Notes under the pieces: model-generated
Seen by the model: the letters and a program-made list of their open reading frames with translations, nothing else
The model's database searches: none
What the model was told of the DNA's origin: nothing
NCBI RefSeq assembly: GCF_000193635.1
Contig: NZ_AEKT01000020.1
Coordinates: forward strand, 62,001-126,000
Direction of reading: 5' to 3'
Length of the DNA stretch: 64,000 nt
Origin: Weissella cibaria KACC 11862
GTDB lineage: Bacteria > Bacillota > Bacilli > Lactobacillales > Lactobacillaceae
Shown here: positions 15,890 to 24,416 of the stretch, in pieces
How positions within the stretch are numbered: position 1 is the stretch's first letter
Layout of the letters: each line of letters starts with the position of its first letter
Translations under genes and position numbers: made by a program

Positions 15890-16483
15890 CTACGCCTTAT
15901 CAATATCAGACTGTTGCAGGACCTTAATTAAAGTCGCCCCAACAATACTAGCATCGTGCGTAAAACTGACTTGCTTGGCATACGTACCGTCATACTTTGC
16001 TTTTTGACAGTCTGAAACGTTATTTCTACCACTCACCTGTGCTAAACCGGTGATACCAGGCAACACCCGATCTGCGCCCAGTGCTTTACGTTTCTCAATA
16101 ACTGCCATATCGGATGCTGCTAACGGTCGCGGTCCCACAAAGCTCATCTCACCACGTAAGACGTTAAAGCACTGTGGTAGTTCATCCAATGATGTACGGC
16201 GTAAAAATTTACCGACAGTCGTCACGTAGGCATCCCGATTATGAAAATCCTGATGCGAAACCAGTGGTGCTGACCCAACCATTGTTCGAAATTTATAAAC
16301 TTCAAACGGCTGACTATGACGGCCGAATCTAGTTTGTTTAAAGATTGGATTTTCGTGTGTGACAAGCCAAATCGTACCTGCAATCACGATCATTGGTAGA
16401 CTAAAAATCACCAGTAATAAACTTGCAAAAATGCAATCTAACATGCGTTTAATCAATTTTTGATATAACCGTTGCCCAATCAT
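15890..16483 (-). CDS. Priming sugar-phosphate transferase, EPS locus 1
   Basis: This bacterial sugar transferase (PF02397 type) moves a sugar-1-phosphate to undecaprenyl phosphate and so starts the repeat unit. The 197-residue protein has one re-entrant/membrane helix (LDCIFASLLLVIFSLPMIVI) and the core motifs KQTRFGRHSQPFEVYKFRTM, TSLDELPQCFNVLRGEMSFVGPRP (shown in part) and PGITGLAQVSGRN. It is the short (monotopic) form without extra N-terminal helices. Its start overlaps the kinase stop (ATGA). Confidence 0.92.
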   Translation of the reverse strand: MIGQRLYQKLIKRMLDCIFASLLLVIFSLPMIVIAGTIWLVTHENPIFKQTRFGRHSQPFEVYKFRTMVGSAPLVSHQDFHNRDAYVTTVGKFLRRTSLDELPQCFNVLRGEMSFVGPRPLAASDMAVIEKRKALGADRVLPGITGLAQVSGRNNVSDCQKAKYDGTYAKQVSFTHDASIVGATLIKVLQQSDIDKA

Positions 16484-17202
16484 TTTTTAAACGTTTCCCC
16501 ATAACCATAACTTGCATAACGTTGCTTCTTTTTATCTCGGTGTACCACACCAATAATTGGTGTTTGACTGAGCTTCATAATTTCGACCGTGCGTTTAATA
16601 TTTGCCTTTTTTGTTTTTCCTAAAGCAACAACCAACACAACACCATCAACCTGTTTCATTAACATTTGGGCATCCGTCACCGCTAAAACTGGCGGTACAT
16701 CAATGACCACCTTGTCATAATGCGCATTAGCCCAGGTGATTATTGTTGTCATCTTTTCCGATCCCAGTAATTCAGCCGGATTAGGTGGCACGGGACCGGC
16801 TGTCAATACATCTAACCCCGTGATTTGTGTTTTTTGCACCGCATCTATCGGCATTTTTGCTGCTGATAGCACCGTGGTTAGCCCTCTGTTTGGCAATACT
16901 TTAAATGTCGCCTGAGCAGTGGAACGTCGCAAATCAGCATCCACATATAACACCGACTGTCCTGACTGCGCCCATGTGACAGCTAAGTTACTTGCAACTG
17001 TGGTTTTACCATCCGATATTTCCGCCGATGTTATCAGGACAGTTTTAAACTGTGGCAAAGTCGCACTAACAAATTCGATATTTGTTCGGAGTGTGCGAAA
17101 TTGTTCTGATACCGGATTCTTCGGTTCGTGATACGTCACTAATTGTGCCCCAGAGTTTTGCGTCAAATTATTATCCTGACGTTGTTTGTTAAATAACCTC
17201 AT
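16480..17202 (-). CDS. Bacterial tyrosine kinase (CpsD/EpsB type)
   Basis: The cytoplasmic 240-residue BY-kinase partners with the Wzz-type activator just upstream and is reversed by the PHP phosphatase at 18426-19193. It shows a Walker A (AEISDGKTTVASNLA), Walker A' (VLYVDADLRRS), Walker B (VIDVPPVLAVTDA) and a short C-terminal tyrosine cluster (RYASYGYGETFKK) for autophosphorylation. The ATG 17200-17202 follows AGGTGAA; a GTG 9 bases upstream is less likely. It controls polymer length and export. Confidence 0.92.
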   Translation of the reverse strand: MRLFNKQRQDNNLTQNSGAQLVTYHEPKNPVSEQFRTLRTNIEFVSATLPQFKTVLITSAEISDGKTTVASNLAVTWAQSGQSVLYVDADLRRSTAQATFKVLPNRGLTTVLSAAKMPIDAVQKTQITGLDVLTAGPVPPNPAELLGSEKMTTIITWANAHYDKVVIDVPPVLAVTDAQMLMKQVDGVVLVVALGKTKKANIKRTVEIMKLSQTPIIGVVHRDKKKQRYASYGYGETFKK

Positions 17203-17214
17203 TATATTCACCTA

Positions 17215-18078
17215 TTAAATACGTTGTTTGATGCGTGAGACACCCTGTTCATTTAGCATTACTCGTCGTTCTTTTAAACGACCAATGCCTGTGATCGTTC
17301 CTAAATTAGTGAGTCCCAACTCATCCGTCATAAAAGTCTCTGTTTTGATTGTTCGATCGGTTAATTCTCGAATCACCCCAATGACCAATCCCAACCCAAC
17401 ACCGGCCACCAAACCAACCAACACCATTAATTGCTTATTAGGTGCCGCCGGTTCAGTTGGACGCGTAGCCCGCGAAACAATCGACACATTTGAGACAGCC
17501 ATAATATCTAGAATTTTTGCCTGAAAAGCATCTGCAATGGCGTTCGCAATATCGCGTGCCGCCGTTGGATTTGAGGCATCAACATTAATTGAGAACACTT
17601 GTGAATTCGTCAAACTAGAAACATTCACCATTCTAACGAGCTGTTTCGCCGTCAAGTGACTATCAACGTACTTAGAAGCGCGCCACTTATATTGCGCTGG
17701 CTGAGCCGCGGTAATTTCAACAGTTTGTCCAAACGCATCAGTCATGTGTTTAGCAGGCAGGCGTGGCACTTTCTCAACTTTAGTTGGTAACTCCAAGCGT
17801 TTGATTGCCTCATTCAAGATGATTGGACGCGTCAAGATATCCTTGTACGTCTGAATTAGCTGCACATCTGCTTGTTGATCACCTAACTGCACACCTTGCT
17901 GTCCTGAAGTCGTCTTACGATTAACTAACAGTGCCACCGTCGCCCGATATTGTGGCTGCATGACATGCGTCGCAATCCCATAGGCAATGCCTCCAGCAGC
18001 AATCCCCAACAGCGTCATCAACAACACGTTGCGTTTAATAATTTGCCATAATCTACCTACATCAATGATGTTGTCCAT
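17215..18078 (-). CDS. Chain-length regulator / kinase activator (Wzz, CpsC type)
   Basis: The 287-residue protein has two membrane helices (about 18-36 and 213-234) and a large outside domain between them, the layout of Wzz/CpsC co-polymerases. After the second helix a cytoplasmic tail would bind the tyrosine kinase encoded next. GGGGAG precedes the ATG. It is the first gene of the locus 1 operon and is followed by the kinase after 12 bases. Confidence 0.9.
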   Translation of the reverse strand: MDNIIDVGRLWQIIKRNVLLMTLLGIAAGGIAYGIATHVMQPQYRATVALLVNRKTTSGQQGVQLGDQQADVQLIQTYKDILTRPIILNEAIKRLELPTKVEKVPRLPAKHMTDAFGQTVEITAAQPAQYKWRASKYVDSHLTAKQLVRMVNVSSLTNSQVFSINVDASNPTAARDIANAIADAFQAKILDIMAVSNVSIVSRATRPTEPAAPNKQLMVLVGLVAGVGLGLVIGVIRELTDRTIKTETFMTDELGLTNLGTITGIGRLKERRVMLNEQGVSRIKQRI

Positions 18079-18123
18079 AATTAAATACTCCCCAAGAATG
18101 TCATCTCAAAAATAAGTACCGCC

Positions 18124-18132
18124 AGTGTAGCA
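18124..18132 (-). promoter_or_regulatory. Candidate extended -10 promoter for EPS locus 1
   Basis: TGC-TACACT on the minus strand lies about 45 bases upstream of the Wzz start, with no clear -35. It lies between the Wzz gene and the hairpin at 18171-18213. Confidence 0.4.
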
Positions 18133-18170
18133 TTTATTAAAAAGCGACATATTAACGCGATGTAACAGCA

Positions 18171-18213
18171 AAAAACGACTGATTTCGCGTTTTTCACACT
18201 GAATCAGTCGTTT
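18171..18213 (-). terminator. Terminator-like hairpin in the leader of EPS locus 1 (possible attenuator)
   Basis: The stem AAAACGACTGATT/AATCAGTCGTTTT with T-run TTTTTT on the minus strand sits before the Wzz gene and after a separate terminator that already ends the phosphatase gene. It can therefore only act on transcripts begun in 18214-18394, which fits a regulated leader or an undescribed small RNA. Confidence 0.65.
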
Positions 18214-18394
18214 TAGCTGACATATTCCTGTATTGAAGACCAGTATTTTGCCTATCGATTTGTTTTATGCAAACGGTCATACTATATTTCAGTCCCGTAT
18301 CTTAATGCCATCATTTTTGTTGCATGTAACCCCGTTAACTATTACTGAATTTTCGTTTTGTCACAAAACGTTAATGTGTTTTGTGCGACAAAAA
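18214..18394 (-). other. Leader or small-RNA candidate region upstream of EPS locus 1
   Basis: The stretch between two terminators contains promoter-like sequence on the minus strand (TTGTGA, 16-17 bases, TAATAGT near 18340-18368) and a 28-codon open frame running into the downstream hairpin. No protein is convincing. It may be a leader RNA controlling the operon or a free small RNA. Confidence 0.35.
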
Positions 18395-18429
18395 AGACTG
18401 ATCATCATGTTGATGACCAGTCTTTTTAA
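18395..18429 (-). terminator. Terminator after the PHP phosphatase gene
   Basis: The stem AAAAAGACTGGTCATC with its near-perfect complement has a T6 tail on the minus strand and overlaps the phosphatase stop codon. Confidence 0.85.
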
Positions 18430-19193
18430 TAAGCTGAAAATAGCCTTTTTTTCTTAATTGGCACTATTTGTTGCCTTGAAACGCTTGTACCATTAATTAA
18501 GGCTTTCGCATTTTCGTTGAATTCAGTTGCTAAACCTGTGCCATAGGTAGCCACCAACTTCTCGAACGCTTTCGCCATATTATACTGACGCCCAGGCAAC
18601 TGATGGGCATCCGAGGCAATAATCTGAGCTAAGCCGTGACTTATAATATCCTCACTAAATGCCATCACCGCTTTCCCAAAGACACCAACGTATGAACTCG
18701 CAGTAACCTGCGTATAAGCCCCCTGTGAAACCAGGTCGTATAACAAACGCGGTTCCTGCATCAACCTGTGATTCCGTTCAGGATGCACAATTACCGGCGT
18801 AATCCCTCGTTGTTGCAGCTGAAACAATATTTCACTTGTATATAATGGCACCTCGTTGGCCGGTAATTCAACCAACAGAAACCTGCCCTGCGTGTCCGTT
18901 GTTAAAATATCACCCGCATCCAATGCCGTTAATAATTCACTAGTCAATCGCACTTCTTGCGCTGGAAAAACCGTTAACGGGATTGCTAATCGATCTAATT
19001 CTGTTTGAAAAACAGCCGTCAAATTAATAACATCAGTCGCGTGATTAATGAATTGACCGTCCATGTGGTGTGGTGTCACCAACGAATGCGTAATCCCCTC
19101 TATTACCGCGACACGAGCTAATTGTATTGATGCTTCTAGCGAGCTTGACCCGTCGTCAATATTTGGTAATAAATGACTGTGTACATCAATCAT
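18426..19193 (-). CDS. PHP-family tyrosine phosphatase (CpsB/EpsC type)
   Basis: The manganese-dependent phosphatase dephosphorylates the BY-kinase of the exopolysaccharide system. The 255-residue protein begins MIDVHSHLLPNIDDGSSS, the PHP metal-binding signature, and has further ligand motifs VTPHHMDGQF, VIVHPERNHR and IASDAHQL. The start at 19191-19193 was chosen from AGGGGGAG 5 bases upstream. It is separated from the Wzz gene by two terminator-like hairpins, so it is regulated apart from the rest of the locus. Confidence 0.92.
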   Translation of the reverse strand: MIDVHSHLLPNIDDGSSSLEASIQLARVAVIEGITHSLVTPHHMDGQFINHATDVINLTAVFQTELDRLAIPLTVFPAQEVRLTSELLTALDAGDILTTDTQGRFLLVELPANEVPLYTSEILFQLQQRGITPVIVHPERNHRLMQEPRLLYDLVSQGAYTQVTASSYVGVFGKAVMAFSEDIISHGLAQIIASDAHQLPGRQYNMAKAFEKLVATYGTGLATEFNENAKALINGTSVSRQQIVPIKKKRLFSAY

Positions 19194-19263
19194 GTGACTC
19201 CCCCTGTTCATTTGTACCTTATCACTATACGGGATTCACAACAGCGACGCCACTCTTTAAACA

Positions 19264-19297
19264 AAAAAGCACCCAACTATCAAAGTTGAGTGCTTTT
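19264..19297 (-). terminator. Terminator after frr
   Basis: The stem AAAAGCACTCAACTTT with its complement and a T6 tail on the minus strand closes the tsf-pyrH-frr operon. Confidence 0.85.
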
Positions 19298-19316
19298 TGA
19301 AAAATCATTAGTCGAA

Positions 19317-19874
19317 TTAAATCGTCAACAATTCCTTTTCCTTTTCAGCAGCGATACCGTCAATATTCTTAACAGCGGCATCAGTAGCCTTTTGGATGTC
19401 GTCTTCAAGCTTACGTGCTTCGTCTTCTGACATGTCACCGTTCTTCAATGCCTTCTTGGCATCGTCCATGGCGTCACGACGAACGTTACGAACCGCAACC
19501 TTAGCCTTTTCTGACTCACCCTTAACTTCCTTAGCCAATGACTTACGAGTTTCCTCAGTCAAGGCAGGAATTACCAAACGAATCACTGATCCGTCATTAG
19601 CTGGTGTCAATCCAAGATCAGAAGCAAAAATTGCTTGCTCGATATCCTTCAAGATTGACTTGTCAAATGGTGTAATCAACAATACACGTGCTTCAGGCAC
19701 AGTAATTGAAGCCAATTGGTTCAAAGGTGTTGGTGCCCCATAATATTCTGCCGTAACATTACGCAAAATTGATGGGTTTGCCACACCGGCACGGATATTA
19801 CCAAGCTCGCGACGCAAAACGTCAGCAGCCTTACCCATACGCTCGTTAGCTGAATCAAGAATTGGATTAGCCAT
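19317..19874 (-). CDS. frr: Ribosome recycling factor
   Basis: RRF splits post-termination ribosomes together with EF-G. The 185-residue length is standard. Conserved stretches include the N-terminal [16 protein letters not shown], the hinge [14 protein letters not shown] and the C-terminal [17 protein letters not shown] coiled helix. GGAGG precedes the ATG. It lies one base after pyrH, as in most Firmicutes. Confidence 0.97.
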   Translation of the reverse strand: MANPILDSANERMGKAADVLRRELGNIRAGVANPSILRNVTAEYYGAPTPLNQLASITVPEARVLLITPFDKSILKDIEQAIFASDLGLTPANDGSVIRLVIPALTEETRKSLAKEVKGESEKAKVAVRNVRRDAMDDAKKALKNGDMSEDEARKLEDDIQKATDAAVKNIDGIAAEKEKELLTI

Positions 19875-19875
19875 A

Positions 19876-20601
<726 letters not shown>

Positions 20602-20621
20602 TTAATAAGCCTCAGTTCTGA

Positions 20622-21500
20622 TTAACCGATTTGAGCAGCAACTTCTGCAGCAAAGTCAGTTTCTGCCTTTTCGATACCATCACCAACTTCGTAGCGAACG
20701 AATGACACAACCTTGCCACCCTTTGACTCTACGAACTTAGCAACAGTTTCCTTACCGTCACCCTTAACGAATGGTTGGTCAACCAATGAGATGTCAGCCA
20801 AGAACTTGTTCAAACGACCTTCAACCATCTTTTCCTTGATGTTGTCAGGCTTACCAGCCAAGTCTTCTGAGTTCATTTGAACTTCCTTCTCGTGTGCCAA
20901 AACATCAGCAGGCACTTCTTCACGTGAAACGTAGTGTGGTGCAATTGCGGCAACGTGCATAGCAACGTCCTTGGCAACTTCTGCATCAGCACCGTCCAAC
21001 AATACAACTGAAGAAATACGTCCACCCATGTGTGAGTATGCACCGAACTCTTGTCCTTCAGCCTTCTCAACAACTTGGAAACGACGCAAAGTGATCTTCT
21101 CACCAGTGATTTGTGTCGTGTGGATAATCATCTCGTTCAAAGTTTGGTCTTCAGAAACCTTCAACTCCAAAGCAGCCTCAACGTCAGCTGGCTTGAATTC
21201 AACGATAGCGTTTGCAACAGCGTGCAACAAGTCGTTAAACTCAGCGTTTCCGGCAACGAAGTCAGTTTGTGAGTTCAATTCGATGATTGCGGCAGCGTTA
21301 TCCTTAACGGCAACGTAAGTCATACCTTCGGCAGCAACAGCATCGGCCTTCTTAGCAGCCTTTGCCATTCCCTTTTCGCGCAATACGTCGATTGCCTTGT
21401 CCATGTCACCGTCAGTTTCAACCAACGCCTTCTTGGCGTCCATCATTCCGACACCAGTCTTTTCACGCAATTCCTTAACTTGTGAAGCAGTAATAGCCAT
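20622..21500 (-). CDS. tsf: Elongation factor Ts
   Basis: EF-Ts exchanges GDP for GTP on EF-Tu. The 292-residue protein carries the N-terminal UBA-like domain ([19 protein letters not shown]), the key TDFVAGN loop (usually TDFVARN), and the C-terminal dimerisation half. AAGGAGACC precedes the ATG. It is separated from rpsB by a terminator, so tsf must be driven largely by its own promoter. Confidence 0.97.
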   Translation of the reverse strand: MAITASQVKELREKTGVGMMDAKKALVETDGDMDKAIDVLREKGMAKAAKKADAVAAEGMTYVAVKDNAAAIIELNSQTDFVAGNAEFNDLLHAVANAIVEFKPADVEAALELKVSEDQTLNEMIIHTTQITGEKITLRRFQVVEKAEGQEFGAYSHMGGRISSVVLLDGADAEVAKDVAMHVAAIAPHYVSREEVPADVLAHEKEVQMNSEDLAGKPDNIKEKMVEGRLNKFLADISLVDQPFVKGDGKETVAKFVESKGGKVVSFVRYEVGDGIEKAETDFAAEVAAQIG

Positions 21501-21630
21501 TGTTATGGTCTCCTTGTTAATGCAAAATCTTTATCTAAATTAGTATACACGAAATCTTCTAATATATCTATTATATCGCGCAAAATTCACGGCTAGATGC
21601 ATTAGTATTTCATACAAACTCTATTATAAC

Positions 21631-21667
21631 GAAAAAGACCGCCTAACAAAAGTTAAGCGGTCTTTTC
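21631..21667 (-). terminator. Terminator between rpsB and tsf
   Basis: The stem AAAAGACCGCTTAAC with its complement and a T5 tail on the minus strand makes rpsB a separate transcription unit, though some read-through is likely. Confidence 0.85.
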
Positions 21668-21683
21668 TATCGACGAGATCGAA

Positions 21684-22460
21684 TTAGTTGTTACCTTCAA
21701 CGATTTCAGTCAATTCTTCGATTGAAGCTGCCTTGTCAGCACCTTCAGCTGCGAAGTCTTCTGCAGCAACAGCATCTTCACCTTGGTTACCCTCGATGAT
21801 AGCATCAGCCATCTTAGCAGTGATCAAACGAACGGCACGGATAGCGTCATCGTTTGATGGAATCTTCACATCAATTTGGTCAGGGTCGGCGTTCGTGTCA
21901 ACCATAGCCACGATAGGAATGTTCAACTTGTGTGCTTCTTGCACAGCCAATTGCTCCTTGTGAGGATCAACGATGAACAACAAGTCAGGAATCTTAGGCA
22001 TATCTGCGATACCACCCAAGAACTTCTCCAACTTTTCGCGTGACTTGTTCAACAAAGCCACTTCCTTCTTTGGCAAACGGTCGAAAGTTCCGTCTTCTGC
22101 CATAGCACGCAATTCCTTCAAACGTGCAACACGCTTTTGGATCGTTGACCAGTTAGTCAACGTTCCACCCAACCAACGGTGGTTTACGTAGAACATGTTT
22201 GCGCGAGTTGCTTCTTCAGCAATTGCATCTTGAGCTTGCTTCTTAGTACCAACGAACAAAACCGTTGCACCGTTAGCTGCTGCGTCGCGAACGTAGTTGT
22301 AAGCTTGGTCAACCAACTTCACCGTCTTTTGCAAGTCGATGATGTAGATGCCGTTACGCTCCGTAAAGATGTATTCTGACATCTTTGGGTTCCAACGACG
22401 AGTTTGGTGTCCGAAGTGAACACCAGCTTCAAGCAATTGCTTCATTGAGATAACTGCCAT
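21684..22460 (-). CDS. rpsB: 30S ribosomal protein S2
   Basis: S2 is a head protein of the small subunit. The 258-residue length is normal. Typical stretches include [59 protein letters not shown] and [20 protein letters not shown]. The C-terminus has an acidic tail. GGAGGCAG precedes the ATG. It has its own promoter, a structured leader and a terminator. Confidence 0.98.
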   Translation of the reverse strand: MAVISMKQLLEAGVHFGHQTRRWNPKMSEYIFTERNGIYIIDLQKTVKLVDQAYNYVRDAAANGATVLFVGTKKQAQDAIAEEATRANMFYVNHRWLGGTLTNWSTIQKRVARLKELRAMAEDGTFDRLPKKEVALLNKSREKLEKFLGGIADMPKIPDLLFIVDPHKEQLAVQEAHKLNIPIVAMVDTNADPDQIDVKIPSNDDAIRAVRLITAKMADAIIEGNQGEDAVAAEDFAAEGADKAASIEELTEIVEGNN

Positions 22461-22575
22461 GAGTATCTGCCTCCAAATGTTTTTCCACCTAGCCTCGCAT
22501 GTAATTCCGCGACCCCGAGGGCACCCGTAGAACTATTGAGTACTAGTGAGTATTTTATTGTGGTCAAAGACCATC
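22461..22575 (-). promoter_or_regulatory. Structured rpsB leader (possible S2 autoregulation)
   Basis: The roughly 110-base leader contains a small hairpin (TGGTC-TTT-GACCA), a GC-rich block GGGTGCCCTCGGGG and a pairing CCTCG...CGAGG just before the ribosome site. Such leaders often bind the encoded ribosomal protein. No specific known family is claimed. Confidence 0.45.
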
Positions 22576-22580
22576 TATGT

Positions 22581-22609
22581 ATAATACAGGGTTTTTATAC
22601 CTCAGTCAA
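22581..22609 (-). promoter_or_regulatory. rpsB promoter
   Basis: TTGACT (22604-22609), exactly 17 bases and TATTAT (22581-22586) on the minus strand give a strong sigma-A promoter at the end of the GIY-YIG gene. Confidence 0.75.
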
Positions 22610-22612
22610 GCG

Positions 22613-22903
22613 TTAATCTCGCTTTGCCGGCGTAAAATCTGTGACACCATGTTCCCGCAGAAAAGCCACTTTATCTACCCGTTTTAACTTCTTAAAGACT
22701 GCCTCAGCATGCAAGGCTTCTCCCTTAGTTGCGAATGCTTCAGCATACAACAATTTCAATGGATGCCGACTCGCCGGACGTGTGTACTTAGCACCCTTAC
22801 CAGCTTCGTGTGTGGCAAAACGTTTACCAACATCATCCGTAAAACCACCATAAAACGTGTTATCTGCCGTTAATAGCACGTACATATAATAAGGCTTATC
22901 CAT
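22613..22903 (-). CDS. GIY-YIG nuclease-superfamily protein (YhbQ/UPF0213-like)
   Basis: The 96-residue single-domain protein has YYMYVLLTADNTFYGGFTDD, a variant of the GIY-YIG core, followed by the conserved Arg in VGKRF and HEAGKGAKYTR. Its cellular role is unclear; relatives are small housekeeping proteins thought to act on DNA. The ATG 22901-22903 overlaps the methyltransferase stop by 8 bases, as is common for this gene pair. Confidence 0.88.
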   Translation of the reverse strand: MDKPYYMYVLLTADNTFYGGFTDDVGKRFATHEAGKGAKYTRPASRHPLKLLYAEAFATKGEALHAEAVFKKLKRVDKVAFLREHGVTDFTPAKRD

Positions 22904-23657
22904 TGCTTTTGCCTTCGTAAATATCCCAGACAGCTTTCGTATAAGTATCATCATCATTGTGCGTCACAATTGGCGGCAAAATTGTGGCCCCCGTTAACGC
23001 ACCGTCTTTAATCGCATCAATCAAGAGGACATTAGCTGGTTCACCCGCTTTTGGATACACAAACTGGATGCGTTTCGGTGCCAAATGATTCTTCTGCAAT
23101 GATTCAAGAATCTCAAACAAGCGGTCTGGCCGGTGTACCATGAAAAAATGCGCCTTATTCTTCAATAATTTCTTAGCCGTGTAAGTCACCAAATCCAAAT
23201 CTGCTTTAATTTCATGCCGTGCAATTGCATAGTGCTCATCTTCATGCATGACCGTATTTTCATTATCGACCGTAAAATAGGGCGGGTTTGACACGACCAT
23301 ATCGGCAGATCCTGGCCGAATATCCGTAAAAATGTCGCGCATATCTTTGTTAATAATCGTAATTTTGTCTGTCAAATCATTCATTTGGACAGAACGGGTT
23401 GCCATATCTGCCAATCGTTCTTGAATTTCGACCCCAACAATTTGCCCCGCGACTTTGTGAGCCATAAACAAAGACACCGCCCCGTTACCGGCACCTAGGT
23501 CAACATTCAAGCCACGGCCATTTTTACGTGGCTGTGCAAAATTGGCGAGTAAGACCGCATCTAACGAAAACGAAAAAACCTCTTTGCTTTGAATAATATG
23601 GACATCATCGTTGTACAGCATATCGATGCGTTCGTCGGGTAATAGATCAACTTTCAT
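22896..23657 (-). CDS. trmN6: tRNA1(Val) (adenine(37)-N6)-methyltransferase
   Basis: The SAM-dependent enzyme methylates A37 of tRNA-Val. The 253-residue Rossmann fold has VDLGAGNGAVSLFMA (SAM motif), VGVEIQERLADMA, and the N6-adenine signature VVSNPPYF. The start at 23655-23657 was chosen for AGGAGA 9 bases upstream; longer frames upstream look non-coding. It is coupled to the GIY-YIG gene. Confidence 0.88.
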   Translation of the reverse strand: MKVDLLPDERIDMLYNDDVHIIQSKEVFSFSLDAVLLANFAQPRKNGRGLNVDLGAGNGAVSLFMAHKVAGQIVGVEIQERLADMATRSVQMNDLTDKITIINKDMRDIFTDIRPGSADMVVSNPPYFTVDNENTVMHEDEHYAIARHEIKADLDLVTYTAKKLLKNKAHFFMVHRPDRLFEILESLQKNHLAPKRIQFVYPKAGEPANVLLIDAIKDGALTGATILPPIVTHNDDDTYTKAVWDIYEGKSNG

Positions 23658-23735
23658 GTTTGAGTTCTCCTGTATGTTTGCCAACAGCCCGCTTCCTGTG
23701 GGATAATGAAGCGTTATTATTAGGGAGGAACGAAT

Positions 23736-24380
23736 ATGTTCTACACATTCATACGTTTTGTCGCAGCTGGCGTCGTTTGGCTCATTAACGGGCGTTATAA
23801 GCTTACCGGCCAAGACAATCTACCTGAAGGCAATTATATTTTGGTTGGTCCTCACCGTACTTGGTGGGATCCCATCTTCTACGCTCTTGCGGCTTGGCCA
23901 CATAAATTTAGCTTCATGGCTAAAAAAGAGCTCTTCAAGAATCCTATTTTACGCTGGATTCTGATTCACGCCAATGCTTTTTCCGTTGATCGTGAAAATC
24001 CTGGTCCTTCGGCGATCAAGATCCCAGTCAACAACCTTAAGAAAACTGACCTGGGTGTAATCATGTTCCCATCTGGTAGCCGTCACTCACAAGAAATGAA
24101 GGGTGGTGCTATGATGATTGCCAAATTGTCTGGTAAGCCCCTTGTACCAATGGTGTATCAAGGACCCGTTAAGTTTTCTGGTTTGTTCAAACGTGGTAAC
24201 GTCAAGATGGCGTTCGGTGAGCCAATCTACGTTGACAAGCGCATTAAGCTGACTGACGAAACAATGGCTGAGTTTGGTAACACGTTGCAGGCGGCATTTG
24301 ATAAAGTTGACGCCTCAATCGACCCAAACTGGGTATACATCGATCCCAAGCCCAAGACTGAAAAAATTGAATCAAACTAA
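23736..24380 (+). CDS. plsC: 1-acyl-sn-glycerol-3-phosphate acyltransferase
   Basis: The membrane-associated enzyme makes phosphatidic acid from lysophosphatidate. The 214-residue protein shows acyltransferase motif I (PHRTWWDP, the HxxxxD catalytic pair), motif II (NAFSVDRENPGPSA) and a motif III variant, FPSGSRHS, where FPEGTRS is standard. AGGGAGGAAC precedes the ATG. It is transcribed away from trmN6 and ends at a bidirectional terminator. Confidence 0.93.
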   Translation: MFYTFIRFVAAGVVWLINGRYKLTGQDNLPEGNYILVGPHRTWWDPIFYALAAWPHKFSFMAKKELFKNPILRWILIHANAFSVDRENPGPSAIKIPVNNLKKTDLGVIMFPSGSRHSQEMKGGAMMIAKLSGKPLVPMVYQGPVKFSGLFKRGNVKMAFGEPIYVDKRIKLTDETMAEFGNTLQAAFDKVDASIDPNWVYIDPKPKTEKIESN

Positions 24381-24381
24381 C

Positions 24382-24416
24382 AAAAAATCCTGAGCAAATG
24401 CTCAGGATTTTTTTGT
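24382..24416. terminator. Bidirectional terminator
   Basis: The stem AAATCCTGAGCA/TGCTCAGGATTT with a T7 tail on the plus strand and a matching tail on the minus strand lies between the converging plsC and NlpC/P60 genes. Confidence 0.85.

Noticed and set aside
18233-18457. 74-codon plus-strand open frame upstream of EPS locus 1
   Set aside because: It has no ribosome site and runs through a terminator hairpin of the opposite strand.
22605-23735. Homing endonuclease reading of the GIY-YIG gene
   Set aside because: The protein is a 96-residue single domain of the housekeeping UPF0213 type, coupled to trmN6, with no intron or insertion context.
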